This document shows positions 22,820-35,159 of a DNA stretch of 64,000 bases, piece by piece. This DNA is from Balaenoptera acutorostrata (Eukaryota; Chordata; Mammalia; Artiodactyla; Balaenopteridae), in NCBI RefSeq assembly GCF_949987535.1, contig NC_080074.1:43507641-43571640 (forward strand), given 5' to 3'. Made by a program: the position numbers and the translations under genes. Each line of letters starts with the position of its first letter. Within the stretch, counting starts at the first letter, position 1. Below the pieces are notes generated by a model. It did no database searches. It was not told where the DNA came from and worked only from the letters and a program-made list of their open reading frames with translations.

Positions 22820-24460
22820 TATGATTAGCAAAGTCATAAATGCAGCCAACAAGGGAAGAAAGAAATTGTTTAAATGACTTACAGGACAAAGAGGACAAAA
22901 ATGATTAGGCATCTATAAAATGTAAATCATGAAAGCTCATTCTTTGCAAAGTAGATACATGCAAAGGGTTAATATCCTTACTGTATAAAGGACACTCACA
23001 AGGCATGTGAATAGTTAATTCATAAAACAAGTGAATAGCAAACATGCATATAAAAATATCTTCAGCCTCATTTATTACTAATGAGGAATACAAAGGAAAA
23101 CAGTGAAATTATTTTTTTCACATATCAAATTAACAATTTTGTTTTATGGTAATACCCAGTGTAGAGAAAGTTATAGGCAATTAAATACCTCCACACAAGA
23201 CTAGTGAGAATAAAGATTGATACAACTTCTCTGAGGGAGCTGTCTGGTAATTTGGTTGCAAAAGTCATAAAAATATTTATACCCTTTGAATTGATAATTC
23301 TACCTGAAAGAATTTATCGTAGGCTATAATAAAGCAAGTGAATGAACATTTAGCAGTCAGATATTCATTGCAGGAATATTAAGGTTAAAAAAATGGAAGA
23401 TAAAAATTATTTTTCAAAGAAAGACAATTGATAAAATAAACTTTGGTTTACTGATACCATGGAATAAGAGATAGTCAATGATGCTGTGGGTGGTTCCTGG
23501 GATAATTCCCCTAGGAATTTCCTGTGTGAGCCTGGTGCCCACAAGCAAATCCCACCTTGAGAGGAGGCTTTCTTTCTTTGGGCACCAGACTTCTCTTAAA
23601 TTATTTAGTGATTTAGACCTTAAGTGTGCAACTTTGCCAAAGTACAACAGATTGAACTTAGGCGTAAGTGCTAAGCTGAATAATAAGAATGTGACTGGCT
23701 TTTAGTAACATATAATGTGGAAGAAATTACAGGTTACTTATACCTGGGCCAAGTAGCCCACGCCTGCCCTGCTGTTCTCCCTAAGAGCCCTGACCACACC
23801 CAGGTAAGCTTTGGCCTCCCTCCCAGGTAAAACCTGAGGCAAGGGTCAAGCATTCCAGACTGTGTGTTGTTGTTAAACCCACTGATGGAACTGCTGTCCT
23901 TCCACTGCCTGGGCCAGGTGGACCCAGTGCTATGAACCAGGGTCTGCAGGTACTTGCAGCCATCAGGGTGCTGCCCACCTGCTTCCCTGCAGTCAACTGG
24001 GAACTGTGGGAGTGGTAGCAGTTGCTCTCTCCTGGTCAGAAACCCAGGGGTGGGGATGGCTTGGGGCTCCATTTACTCTTTCCTTTTCTCTTCCGCATAT
24101 CTATTGAGTCTAGCTCACTGGGTAGGATTTAAAAAAAAAATGCTTTTACTCCTGCTTTTGAAATGAGGAAATTAGCATTTAGTCAGACTGTAACATATGG
24201 AAATATGGCTAACAACGTGACAAGTGAAAAAAGCAGCCATGATACAATATTATGTACATTTTAGTATTATTTTGGGGAAAATAGTATGTATGTACTTATG
24301 GATTCATGCACATGGAAAACAGATTGAAAAGAAGAATATATATCCCACAAAGTTAACAGTATTTTTTCTGATTGGGAGAATTCAAGTGATTTCTCCTTTC
24401 AGTTTATCTCCAGTTTATAATTTTTCTTGAATATGCATATATTACTTTAATAAGGAAGAC
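22820..24460 (+). mobile_element. Old L1M-type LINE 3' region, sense, gapped
   Basis: Decayed ORF2-end and 3' UTR text: 'gaatacaaaggaaaacagtgaaatta', 'ttaacaattttgttttatggtaatacccagtgtagag', 'ctgtctggtaatttgg', 'accctttgaattgataattctacctgaaagaatttat', 'ttcattgcaggaatatt'. The 3' UTR tract near 24180-24460 reads 'acatggaaaacagattgaaaagaag' and 'gttaacagtattttttctgattggg'. Positions about 23480-24130 are less certain and may be an unrelated insertion. Confidence 0.65.
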
Positions 24461-24464
24461 AAAG

Positions 24465-24592
24465 AACCTTTTTGTCATTGCTCTTGTCCTGGTCACTGCT
24501 GCCCAAGTCCTAGAATGATGTCTAGTGTATAGTAGCCTTTCAATAAATATCTGTTGGATGAATGAAAGAATGTTGAAGGTCATTGCTTCCAC
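24465..24592 (+). repeat. L2 LINE 3' end, sense
   Basis: The text 'tctagtgtatagtagcctttcaataaatatctgttggatgaatgaaagaatg' is the L2 terminus. Confidence 0.75.
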
Positions 24593-25960
24593 TGGGAAGA
24601 GATAGCAGTAAAGAAGGCTTTTAATTCACTGTGCCTGTCAGATTCTTCCAATATCTTTGGCTTGTTAGGTCACAGGTTAGAGTTTTGTTAGCATAATTCA
24701 TGTCTTTTTCAAAATCACCTATGGCTTTGGACTCCCTGTTGTGTGCTCTCTTCCCTCCAGTACAGGTGGTTTCTGTCTGCTCACCCAAGAGGGCTCACTA
24801 CACCCCAGCTAACCCAGTCAGCCTTCCCCTGGGGGTTAAGGGCCATGCATGTGACCAAGAACTTGGTCCTTGTTCAACCCAAGTCTGGCCAAAAGAGAGA
24901 GAAAAAACAATTTATCCTTGGACCATAGCTATCTATGTATTCAGTGCCCTTAGACACTGGGGTGGTGCGTGGTGGCGGGAAGGTGGGACTCACCATTCGT
25001 CCTCCAAGAATGCTGAATAGCCCTTCATACATTCAGTTCACTTTGGGGTGAATTTCTGTCCTTACTAATGAGCCTCCCACTTGACTGTGGGAGTCAAGTG
25101 CAAAGGAAGAATTAAATCTGGTTTTATTTAAGTTACATAGTTAATTCTGGTACTGTCATTGGTTTCCAAATTTTAAGCATAGCCTGTGTTTGTCAGTGGA
25201 ATTAAAAGTGAGGGTAGGGGTTGATGACATAGTGGCTGTAAGATTCTTGTTCCCTGTCCTTCTTCATGGGGTTGTCCTGAAGAATGAATTAACTGAAGTA
25301 CCAGGTGCAAGGTTGGGAATGTGGTTAGTGATGAGCAAATGGAAGTCCCCTGTCCTCTGTCCCTTCACAGCCCCCCACACTGGGGGCTTTCCTTTGGAGG
25401 CTGGGTAACTCATTATTTCAAGCTGGTGTGGGAATTTAGCTCTGGAGATTGGTTGATCAAAACGTGGATTGTTGTGACCAAAAGGAGCACAGCTCTATAC
25501 CTCATTAACTATCTTTGTGGCATTTTGTCTTTCTCTCTCCTTCGGGCTACCCTCTCTGTTCACACCCCTCTCCGAGACGGCTGCTGATGAATCTGAAGTT
25601 TTCACAGTACCATGAGGTTTGTGGGAACTGAATAAATTTCTTCAAGATCTAACATAAAAATAAGTCCTGGCCCCAAGCCCAAAAGAAGTCACTGGGAACC
25701 CAATCAGAAATGGGCAGCAAGCCCAGACTCAGGCTAATGAGACATTTACATTCTAGGCCTTTCCTTTCAGTTTGGTCCTCGTGTGTGAGGAAACCCGGAG
25801 CGTACTGCAGGCAGAGGCCGGCGCTTCCAGCTCGCGCCGTGGCTTCCTGAGGTAGAGCAGGAGCGGTAGTAAAACACCCCAAAGCCCAACACATTCAATA
25901 AATGACGAATCCTCAGCCCCGAGCAATTACTTATGTACCTGTTTTGTTTTGTTTTGTTTT
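24593..25960. other. Unassigned unique sequence
   Basis: No recognisable gene or repeat. Open frames at 24700-25020, 25190-25408 and 25649-25894 show no domain. Confidence 0.4.
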
Positions 25961-26375
25961 TTTTAATTACGTGGGTTTTTTGGGTTTTTTTTAATTTTTA
26001 TTTTATACTGGACTGTAGTTGATTTACAATGTTGTATTTCGGGTGTACAGCAAAGTGGTTCAGTTATACATATACATACATTTATTCTTTTTTAAATTCT
26101 TTTCCCATTTAGGTTATTACAGAATATTGAACAGAGTTCCCTGTGCTCTACAGTAAGTCCTTGTTGGTTATCTCTTTTATATATAGTAGTGTGTACATGT
26201 CAATCCCAGACTCCCAATTTATCCTCCCACCCCCCCCCCCCCACCTTTCCCCTTTGGTCACCATAAGTTTGTTTTCTAAGTTTGTGAGTCTGTTTCCATT
26301 TTGTGAATAAGTTCAATTGTATCTTTTTTTTTTTTAGATTCTGCCTATGCGTGATATCATCATGTGTTTTTCATT
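25961..26375 (-). mobile_element. LINE-1 3' end fragment, antisense
   Basis: It begins with T-rich tail sequence and reads 'ttatactggactgtagttgatttacaatgttgtatt', 'tgtacagcaaagtggttcagttata' and 'ttccctgtgctctacagtaagtcc', the 3' UTR of cetartiodactyl L1. It ends in 'agattctgcctatgcgtgatatcat', where 5' truncation occurred. A run of 13 C (26230-26242) lies inside. The copy at 57.7 kb is a relative. Confidence 0.85.
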
Positions 26376-29300
26376 TAAATCCTCTTCTGAGTCTTTGCAT
26401 CTTTTACCTATGTTCAATCTGTTTACTACTAAAGTCAAATCCTTTACTCTGAGAGGAGGTGGGAATAGGCAAAGGAAATGTAATCTCATTTCTTTCAGTA
26501 TTTGTGGGAATACTTGGTCCTTGGTTCAATATCTGTTGGAGTTTTAGGAGAGCATTTTAATCTGTCAGGTTCAGGAAAGGTTAAAAGGGACCCCTAAAAG
26601 AATTTGGAGTTGGAAAATAAGATAGGAGGACATTAAAGGCATGGTGATCATTTTGTTTGGAGAATAGTATTGGCTTTCTAATCAAAGGAGAATGGCTACT
26701 AACAGAGGTAGTTGGCTGACCATTAACGCATAGAAAGAACAAAAGGGTGAGGACTCGTGTTCACTTAAAAGAAGCATTTTTCTCTTGGGTGAAAGTTGTT
26801 GGATGTTAGTGTGGCAGAATGTGGTATTTCTTCTAAAATAGGAAAGCAGTTTGTGTAATTTGTGCCAGTGTGCAGAGGGGAGAACCAGATGGCTTTGCCA
26901 GGAAATTTTCAGGTCTTTACTAGAATAGGGAGAGAAGAAAGGGAGGCAAACAGTGACTCACGAGATGGAGAATCATTGTTTCAAACCAGAGCTGAAGAAA
27001 CGAAGTTAAATTTCATTTCCAGAAATTTTGTGTTTCCAGATTTGGGAATTACTTTTCAATAATGGCTCTTAATGATGTAGTGCTAGAATCTCATTTTTAT
27101 TTTTTCAAGCACAACTTCAGAGGTGGCAAGAAAAATAATCGCAAACTTGGAAATAAGGGAAAAAGAGGACAGCATGTCCCATCAATGTTACACTGGGGAA
27201 ATGTTTAAAAGGCCACCAAGGATTATATAATTAACCAAGGAAAAGTACCTTTTGTTTAACACACAATTTACTACCAACAAGGCCTAGACTGCATGGGGTT
27301 ATATGTTGATTTGTAGATTTATGTCTGGTAGAAAGATATCTCCAAAGATTATCCAGTAGGACATTAACCAGTTTTGTATTTAACGTAGCAATTTTGTTCA
27401 GACATTCTCTTTTAACAAATTTCTACAAACACACAGGTTCTCAAAAGCCCTGGGAACCAGCTTTGGCATTCCACTGGTTCCCCCATCAATGAGTTGAATA
27501 TGAGTTAACACGTGTTCATTCTATGTTTGTATGAATCATGTTTTAACTATTTAAAAGTTGCTCTTTGACAGTGGAATTTGATCTCTTATTGTTTACTAAG
27601 TAAGGTTTCTCACAGTAACTTCCCTACTGCGCTTTGATTAATGCTGAATGGAGTCATGATTTTACCAACATTTATTTTGGTGGAGGCGTCATGTGTAATC
27701 CCACCTGTATTCTTCAAAAGCATTTGTAAACCACCAACAAAACTATTTCCTTATGTCAGTCAGTGTACAAAGGCTGTCCTCGTTCGTAAAGGAAGTTAGA
27801 ACGAATGAGACTTCATCACAGTAATCTAAGAATTTTATCTAAATGGAAGAAAAATCAGTGTTTAATGTGGTTCAATACTGATTGTCAATAAGCAGACCTT
27901 GTACATATACAATTTTTGCTGGCTTTTGTGTTAAAAGTTTTATCTACCCTATGAACGGTTTGCGGAAGAAAGACTGAATTGGTTTGAGAGGAAAATCAGC
28001 TCTTTAAAAAAGAAAATAACCTAAACCATAAACAGTTGAATGCAGCCAGAATTGGTTGTTCATTGCCTGAATGGATTTGAACTCTCATCCTTGAATAATG
28101 AGCCACTTGAATTTAACTACTTTTTGGTGTGATATACAGTTGCACCTTTGAAATTTAGGGGATGCAGAATGATCTCAAATAATTTTAATTGCTTATAAAG
28201 AAAAACAGGCATGAGAAACTGTGCCACTTTAAATGCAGCAGAGACACAGATCTGGGACTGTAGCAATTCTGTCTCTTCCGTTCAGACAGGTAAGATCTCT
28301 TTATAGAAATAAGTACCTGATACCCAGAAAGGAAATACATTTGTACTTGTTATATGAAATTGTCTGGAAGCTAGAAATAAAACTCATGACAAATGAGCTT
28401 CAAATGTTTATCTTAATGTTTCAATATTTAAAGTCAGAACAATTTTTATAAACATAGAAATATATATTTCTTTAGAATACTCATTCTGCAGTTAAGTCCT
28501 TCAGTTCTTGCTTAGATGCATAAATGGACTGCCAGGAAGTTTTTTCTTATTGAGGGCAGTGGGTAATGATAGAAAGTAACAAGTGGATTGAGTTTGGCTT
28601 AGAAAGTGGTATTCACCACTTTTGCTCCCCAATCTATTTTGTGTGTGGCGTGGCCTTTGTTTAAAGTTGGGATAAGAAAAAAAAAGTTGGGGTAAGCATT
28701 ATGCCCCTCATTGTACTAGTTCCTTCAGCAACTTGTTTCCAATGGAGTATCAACCAGTATTTGAAAGAAGAGAGAATGTACATATTAAAAATCTAAGCGC
28801 AAGAGGGAAACTCTATATGTACTTCTATGAATGACAAATTAGAGTTGGTTAAAAAAGTAAAAACATAGAATTGAGATATATATATATTTTTAACATTACT
28901 TTACTAACCAATATGGCAGTTACTGGTATTTTTAAGGCTGACATCCCTGGTATTGTAAGTTTTCAGGCATCTAACTGGTAACAATTTAAAATGGACAAAC
29001 AGATTTACAAAACTGTTTTAAACTGTTGTTAAAAGCTCCCTAAAGATAAAGATGTTTATTATTTGTTTCCTTTTTGACTAGTAAGGAACTGTAAATAAGT
29101 ATAATGAAAAACCTTTGATCTTAATGAAATATCTTAAATTTATCTTAAGATAAATCTTAAAATTAAAAAAAATTGGGGTTTGAAATTGTCGAAACCAGTT
29201 TCTAGAATCGTTCCTACCACCACCCACCCCCGGGGTTTTGCTGTTCTCTTGGTCTTCAGAATAGGGGCTACATAAAACCCATTGATAATGGTTTCTCTAC

Positions 29301-30465
29301 CTGCCTTTAGGGCTGCTTATGGCTACAAGAAAGTTCTACTAGTTCTGCAGGGGTTATCAAATGTTAGCTGAGAGGCTTGGTTATCTTAAACAAGCAATGT
29401 TTACATAGTTCTTTACTGAGGCTTCTCATCCAGCTTTGATCTATTTGGGAAAAATAGAAATGATGATCTGAGAACTGTTGACTCCTAGGACTCAAGAAAG
29501 TTGGTCAGGTTTTGTTTTTGTTTTTGACAACTACTATTAGGGGGAAAAAAAAAAATTTAACAGCAATATATATTCCTAGCTGAATATACAGAAAATAATA
29601 AAGACCCGTAAGGGCTCAAAGTTAATCCACAAAGCTAGATTCTACCAACAGCCAAAGATGCCCCTGTTTCTCTTTTGTTCAGCAACTTTGAGGAGGAGGG
29701 TTTCTGTTACTTGCAGCCAAAACCAAACTGATAAGTATTCTTAAAACCTTTCCCCCAAATTCATTTTTCTAATTAATGAAACGACACTAAATTCTAAATA
29801 GAAAAATAATGATATGGATAAATTATAGTTCTCATCCCTTTAGATGTTTCAGTATTTTGTTCATGTCGAATCATATGGCCTGTAACTGGTACCTTTAAAA
29901 AAAATAAGCTGGCTCCATTTTCCTGTGGGTAGGCAGATAAATCTTCAACTTAGAACACTTTTTACTAAAGGAAAGAAAAAATTTTTTACAACATTTTCTT
30001 GAAGTCATTCTTTGTGTGGTACACAAATTATTTAAAGATGACTTTCCCACAGTAGAACTAGCCAGCTTAATCCCTCAGGTAAAGACTTAGGAATGGCTTA
30101 AGATTGTTTTGAGTTTTCCTCAGAAAAGGCACCTTTAGCAAGCTCAGTGTCAGAGACTTGATGAATGTAATCACGGTCATCCTGAAGTAACAGTCCCAAA
30201 TGACCAGAAATTGCTCTCTTCTGTGAAAGAATATAGGGGCTCCCAACAGAAGTAACATAGCTCAAAGCATCTGGGGAGGAGTCTGGACATTTCAGAAGTT
30301 TTCAGCCTTAGGATTTAACAGGTGGAACCGCGGATAGTTTGTGTTGCTTGGTATACCTGGTAGAAAGGTTTGCAGCTCAGCTCTGGCCCACACAGAACTG
30401 GCCAGAGGTAGAAAGAACTGGGAGGCAAAGTTTGTTTCCATCTTCGCCCTGACTGACTAGCATTG
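26376..30465. other. Four-kilobase repeat-free island
   Basis: No SINE, LINE, LTR or MIR pattern is recognisable across this AT-rich stretch, which is exceptional in a window otherwise full of insertions. There is no long open frame and no recognised RNA. Such gaps can reflect sequence under constraint (enhancers, a noncoding transcript or a long 3' UTR) or chance. Confidence 0.4.
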
Positions 30466-30705
30466 CAGATAAACTCATGGACCCTGGAGTCAGACTGTCT
30501 GAGTTCAAATCCTGACTCTACACTTGATAGCTGTACGACCTTGGATACGTTGCTTAAACGTTTTGTGCCTCAGTTAACCTACCTGCAAACTAGAGATATC
30601 AGTAGAATTTACTATTGTGTGAATTAATCGACTTAATGTGCATAAAGAACTTAGAAAAAGTGGCTGGTGCTGAGTATGCATGTAATAAATGTTAGCTGTT
30701 ATTAT
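30466..30705 (+). repeat. MIR SINE, sense, near complete
   Basis: The text 'ctggagtcagactgtctgagttcaaatcctgactctacacttgatagctgtacgaccttgg', 'tgcctcagttaacctacctg' and 'gtaataaatgttagctgttatta' span the element from head to 3' end. Confidence 0.9.
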
Positions 30706-31084
30706 TTTCATAATTGTTCCTATGTATGTACTTTTACATTCATTTTGTGTGTGTAATAATCACCTATCTAGTCCTAACAGTACATTCAGAAACATTAAAT
30801 AAGTCAGGAAGAATTTTAAGGATGGAGAAACCTTCCCAATACTCTGAAATCTAATTACTCAAGGGCTGTCGACTTCAGGCTCACAAATTACCTGATAAGC
30901 AAAGTGAGGGAAAATTCCTGTTTAGAGAGCAAAGGCTAGGGTTTTTCTCATAAAGCACAAGGAGGATTAATTGATGAAACACTAGAAGAGGAAAACACCT
31001 TGTTCTTAGTTGACATGGGTTTTGTTTCTTTTATGGGGTGGATCTGAGGCATTCCAAGTTCTCTGTGTACCCAGGCAAAGCTTC
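30706..31084. other. Unassigned sequence
   Basis: No gene or repeat is recognised. Confidence 0.35.
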
Positions 31085-31405
31085 CTCTTTCTCCTGCATA
31101 TTCCCTTCCCTGAAATCCTTTCTTTATTCCTACTCATCCTTTAGGTTTCAGCTTGGATATTATGTCCCCTGAGAAGACCCCCTTCCCTCTTGAGCTGCCG
31201 TAGGAACCTGTTCTCCCACCCCGCAATTATAGCACTTAGCATATGCTGCATTGGAACCAATAGTTAACTTGTCAGCCTCTCCCATTGGACCACAGATCCC
31301 TGAGAACAGAAAAATTATCTATTTTGCTTATTATTGTAACCTTGGCACCCAGCGCAGTGCTTAGCACATGGTAGATGCCCAATAGAATTTTGTTGTATTA
31401 TGTAG
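31085..31405 (+). repeat. L2 LINE 3' part, sense
   Basis: The text 'tcatcctttaggtttcagcttggatattatgtcccctgagaagacccccttccct', 'gcagtgcttagcacatggtagatgcccaatagaattttgttg' follow the L2 body and end. Confidence 0.85.
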
Positions 31406-32233
31406 GGCATCCCAAGACCTCTAAACGTTGGTGCTGGTGGCTCTTATTAGCTTTGCATGTTAGTAAATGTGGATGCTGGCGGAACTGGGTGAATCTAAGG
31501 CTTTTCTGGACACATTTTCACGTGCGGGGTATATAGGAAGGATGGATTAGGGTTCTGGAATTCCCGAGGCAATGGGAATGTGCTTCAGTTTCTACTTAAC
31601 TTTGCTTCCTTCCTCCCTGCTTCAATCTTCAAATTGAATCTTTAATCCCCCCCCCCCCAAAAAGTCTTCTCTGATAAATATACTGCAGGGATGGGACAAG
31701 ATCTACAGTAGGCATTAAGGTGGGAAAGAGGCCAGTCGCTTTCCTGTTTACTTTTTGTGCCATCACAGAATACAACTGTATTTGTTTTTCAGTTGAAAGG
31801 TCAAGGCGGAGCCTTTATCTGTGAATGAAGGGGTGGCTGTTTCCTTTTCCTTTTTTCTGGCATTAGGCTACTCTGAGACTTCCTCCAAAGGTTGATGAGC
31901 ATCTTTGCTCTAGTGGATAACGTGGGGTTAAACTTCCTTTTGGAGGAGATAAACCTTTCATGAGTCAGTCAAAGGCTTCTTGTTATTCAGATTCCTTTGT
32001 AAGTGGCAGGTTAACCGGCTGTGGCCTCTTCTATCATCTCATCTGCCTGTTTATCTTACTTGTTCATTTCTCTCTGCCAATGAGGATAGGAACTGGTCAG
32101 GCTGTGTGTACAGTATATGCAAAATGATGTTGTCGTTTTGTCCAAGGAGGAGCCCTTTACCTTTTTGCTACCTGAATGAGAAGAAAAGGTCTATTAAGAT
32201 TGTGTGGATCAGTGACTTGACATATCAGTGCAA
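31406..32233. other. Unassigned sequence with a C12 run
   Basis: No gene or repeat is recognised apart from a run of 12 C followed by A-rich bases at 31647-31663. Confidence 0.35.
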
Positions 32234-32244
32234 GCCTGAATAAG

Positions 32245-32889
32245 AAAAAGAATTTCTCCCTCCTAAGCCATGGCATATCAGTTGTACAGAAATACCACTT
32301 TGGGAAACAGTCTTCAGGAGAGCCTCGATGAGCTTATACAGTCTCAACAGATTACCCCCCAACTTGCCCTTCAAGTTCTACTTCAGTTTGATAAGGCTGT
32401 AAATTCAGCATGGGCACAGAGGGTCAGGAACAGAGTCAACTTCAGGGGCTCTTTAAATACGTAACAGATTCTGTGATGATGTGTGGACTTTTGTATTGAA
32501 TGATGTTGAATTCGGAGAGGTGACAGAACTTATTAAAGTGGATAAAGTGAAAATTGTAGCCTGTGATGGTAAAAATACTGGCTCCAATACTACATAATGA
32601 ATAGGAAAAAAAAAAGGCTTTTTAATGCCATCCTGTTATTGTTCATCGCTTTTTGAAGAGAAGCATAGAAGAGACTTTTTAAAAATTTATTCTAGCATTG
32701 CAGAAGTGACTGCACTGTACCGTACTATCAGAGAATTCCAGTAGAAAGAAGTTTATAACTCTGTACCTTCTTACATTACCTTTATTATACAGCATGAAGA
32801 AACAGAACTTCTTTTTACGACAAATCAAACAATGTGGCCTTCCTAAGACCATTCTTTAATAAATTCATTTTAAAACTCAAAAAAAAAAA
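32245..32889 (+). pseudogene. GTF2A2: GTF2A2 processed pseudogene (TFIIA small subunit)
   Basis: The parent gene encodes the 109-residue gamma/small subunit of TFIIA, which stabilises TBP on promoters. Here a contiguous, intronless copy starts [20 protein letters not shown] at 32270. It keeps frame through [10 protein letters not shown] (residues 55-64), then an inserted A near 32463 makes a TAA stop. The shifted frame still carries the rest ([23 protein letters not shown]) to about 32600, where the final Glu codon has become a stop. A Leu-to-Trp change sits in NSAWAQRV. A 3' UTR with AATAAA at 32858-32863 leads to an A-run at 32879-32889. Imperfect flank repeats (32245-32257 and 32885-32897, 11 of 13 match) may be the TSD. 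No promoter is inferred. Confidence 0.95.
32858..32889 (+). other. Polyadenylation signal and A-tail of the GTF2A2 retrocopy
   Basis: AATAAA lies 15 bases before an 11-base A-run. This is the copied mRNA end and marks L1-mediated retroposition. Confidence 0.85.
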
Positions 32890-33369
32890 GAGTTTGTGCT
32901 AGGTAATGATTATATGCCTCTATCTCTTTTAATTCCTGCTTTAAAAAGGAAGTGACTCATAAGGTAGATAAACTGGACTTGAAAGAATGTCTGGCTTATG
33001 CAAAGCTCTTATTTACATACTAGTCTCTTTCATTCACAGGGAAATAGGGACTCAAGGACTTTAGGAGTTCCTCCCTTTTCTGTTTTCTGATAGGCAGTGG
33101 CCTAAATGATCTCTGGAAGTTTGTTGTTGTTGTCGGTTTTCCTTTTTTTTTCCCTGCCCTTAACGTGTCCCTGACGCAGCCTTTCCTTTCTCTGTTGAAA
33201 ATATGAATTACATGAATGTGAGAGCAGAGACCAGAGAGATACTATAAAAATTTCTTCTACCTTACAATCCTAACTCCTCAAAGTCTCAGATCCTTCATCA
33301 CTAGTAGCTCAAGTCTGTCTACATGGGGCTTCACTTACTCCCTTCCTGCCTTCCCGGGGTTTAGTAAAG
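32890..33369. other. Unassigned sequence
   Basis: No gene or repeat is recognised. Confidence 0.35.
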
Positions 33370-33605
33370 CAGTTTAGAGTACGGATTAGAAGCATGTGCT
33401 TTAGAGTCAGCTAGACCTGGACTGGTTTCATATTAGCTGGTAGCCTTGGAAAAGTCATTTAACCTCTTACCCTGTTTCCTCACCTGTAAATGGGAATCCT
33501 AGTAATACCTGGATCACAGGACTACTATGATGGTGACATGAGAATTTATGTAAAGCACATGACTTAGTGTGTGGCCAGTGGTAAACTCACTCAGTATTTG
33601 AGATT
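33370..33605 (+). repeat. MIR SINE, sense
   Basis: The text 'ttagagtcagctagacctggactgg', 'gtagccttggaaaagtcatttaacctcttaccctgtttcctcacctgtaaatggg' is the MIR core. Confidence 0.85.
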
Positions 33606-33702
33606 ATCATTAATAAGAATTTTATTTGTAAGCTGACTTAGTCTTTAATTCTTTTTTCACTTTCTTTTTTTAAGTCTTTTCTAAATCATGTCTTCAATTT
33701 AA

Positions 33703-34058
33703 TTAATTAATTAATTAGTTAATTAATTAATTTTAATTTTTGGCCGTGTTGGGTCTTTGTTGCTGCGCGTGGGCTTTCTCTAGTTGCGGCGAGCGGGGGC
33801 TACTCTTCGTTGCGGTGCGAGGGCTTCTCACTGCGGTGGCTTCTCTTGTTGCGGAGCACAGGCTCTAGGTGTGCGGGCTTCAGTAGTTGTGGCACGCGGG
33901 CTCAGTAGTTGTGGCTTGCGGGCTCTAGAGCACAGGCTCAGTAGTTGTGGCACACGGGCTTAGTTGCTCTGTGGCATGTGGGATCTTCCCAGACCAGGGC
34001 TCAAACCCGTGTCCCCTGCATTGGTAGGCGGATTCTCAACCACTGCACCACCAGGGAA
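33703..34058 (-). mobile_element. CHR-type tRNA-SINE, antisense
   Basis: It opens with an (AATT)n tail. The body carries extra 'gtagttgtggca' repeats (the long-middle type, as at 15.8 and 34.7 kb), box B appears as 'ctcaaacc', and it ends 'ccaccagggaa'. TSD GTCTTCAATTTAA is at 33690-33702 and 34059-34071. Confidence 0.95.
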
Positions 34059-34074
34059 GTCTTCAATTTAAACC

Positions 34075-34677
34075 ACTATTTTATTTCTCAGTCTTTGTTG
34101 AATAAATGAATCAACAGTGACTGAATGATAGTGGTTTATGGTCCCAATTATAAGAGCCAACTATATCCTCAAAAATTCTAATTTGTTCCTGAGATTTCTA
34201 GGCGGGCAGATTAATTGCAGGGTGAGGAGTTTATTCTACTCAGTTACAGTTACAGGGGTTCCTAGAGGCCTGATTCCTTGCCCTGCTCACTGGCTTATGA
34301 ACCGGAGATGACCTCAGGCTGGTGTGATCCAGATCAACTCCCATTTGAGCCAGGTCCCAGCCAGACAGCAACAGGGCAGGGCACTAGGCAAAGGATCCTC
34401 TCTTGTTTTCCCCTCCCTTAAAATATCCTTTCGTACACTCATAGATAGTTATTAACTCGACCACAGCTCATATATTAGTTCAGGTGTAAATGACTGTAAA
34501 AGGAGTGAACTCATTTGAGTTTTTCTCGTAGGTTCCACTTTTAACTCCTTTAATATTTCTTTTGCTCTATGAATCCTGCTTTGGTGCATATTCATTGGTC
34601 TGTTTTCTCCATGCCGTTCTCCCACTCCCAACCAACCAGCTAACCAGTGGTGAGTAGAAACTTGAAGGCTTTAAGTT
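34075..34677. other. Unassigned sequence
   Basis: No gene or repeat is recognised between the two SINEs. Confidence 0.35.
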
Positions 34678-34693
34678 AAAGAGTTAGTGACAT

Positions 34694-35050
34694 GGGACTT
34701 CCCTGGTGGTGCAGTGGTTAAGAATCTGCCTGCCAATGCAGGGGACATGGGTTCAATCCCTGGCCCGGGAAGATCCCACATGCTGCAGAGCAAGTAAGCC
34801 TGTGCGTCACAACTATTGAGCCTGCGCTCTAGAGCCCGCGCTCTAAGCCTGCGCGCCACAACTACTGAAGCCCGTGCACCTAGAGCCTGTGCTCCACAAC
34901 AAGAGAAACCACCGCAATGAGAAGCCCATGCACCACAACGAAGAGTAGCCCCAGCTCGCCGCAGCTTGAGAAAGCCCGCGCGCAGCAACGAAGACCCAAC
35001 GCAGCCAAAAAAATAAATAAATAAATAAATAAATTTATTAAAAAAAAAAA
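34694..35050 (+). mobile_element. CHR-type tRNA-SINE, sense, long-middle form
   Basis: The head is GGACTTCCCTGGTGGTGCAG, box B is GGTTCAATCCC, and the middle is expanded ('gcgctctagagcccgcgctctaagcctgcgcgcc'). The tail is (AAAT)n, then 'ttatt', then poly-A. TSD AAAGAGTTAGTGACAT is at 34678-34693 and 35048-35063. The minus frame through it is a chance frame. Confidence 0.96.
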
Positions 35051-35159
35051 GAGTTAGTGACATAGTCCTTCCATTCATGTACTCAACAACTATTTGGAGC
35101 ATCTTCTCTGGTCCAGGCACTGTCTTCAATGTTGGGTGTATATTAATTTTTTAAAAAAG

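Noticed and set aside
34671..35129. 152-codon minus-strand frame
   Set aside because: It lies wholly across a CHR SINE and its tail. Similar frames appear in every CHR copy (for example at 13.2, 36.3, 45.0, 49.9 and 55.9 kb).
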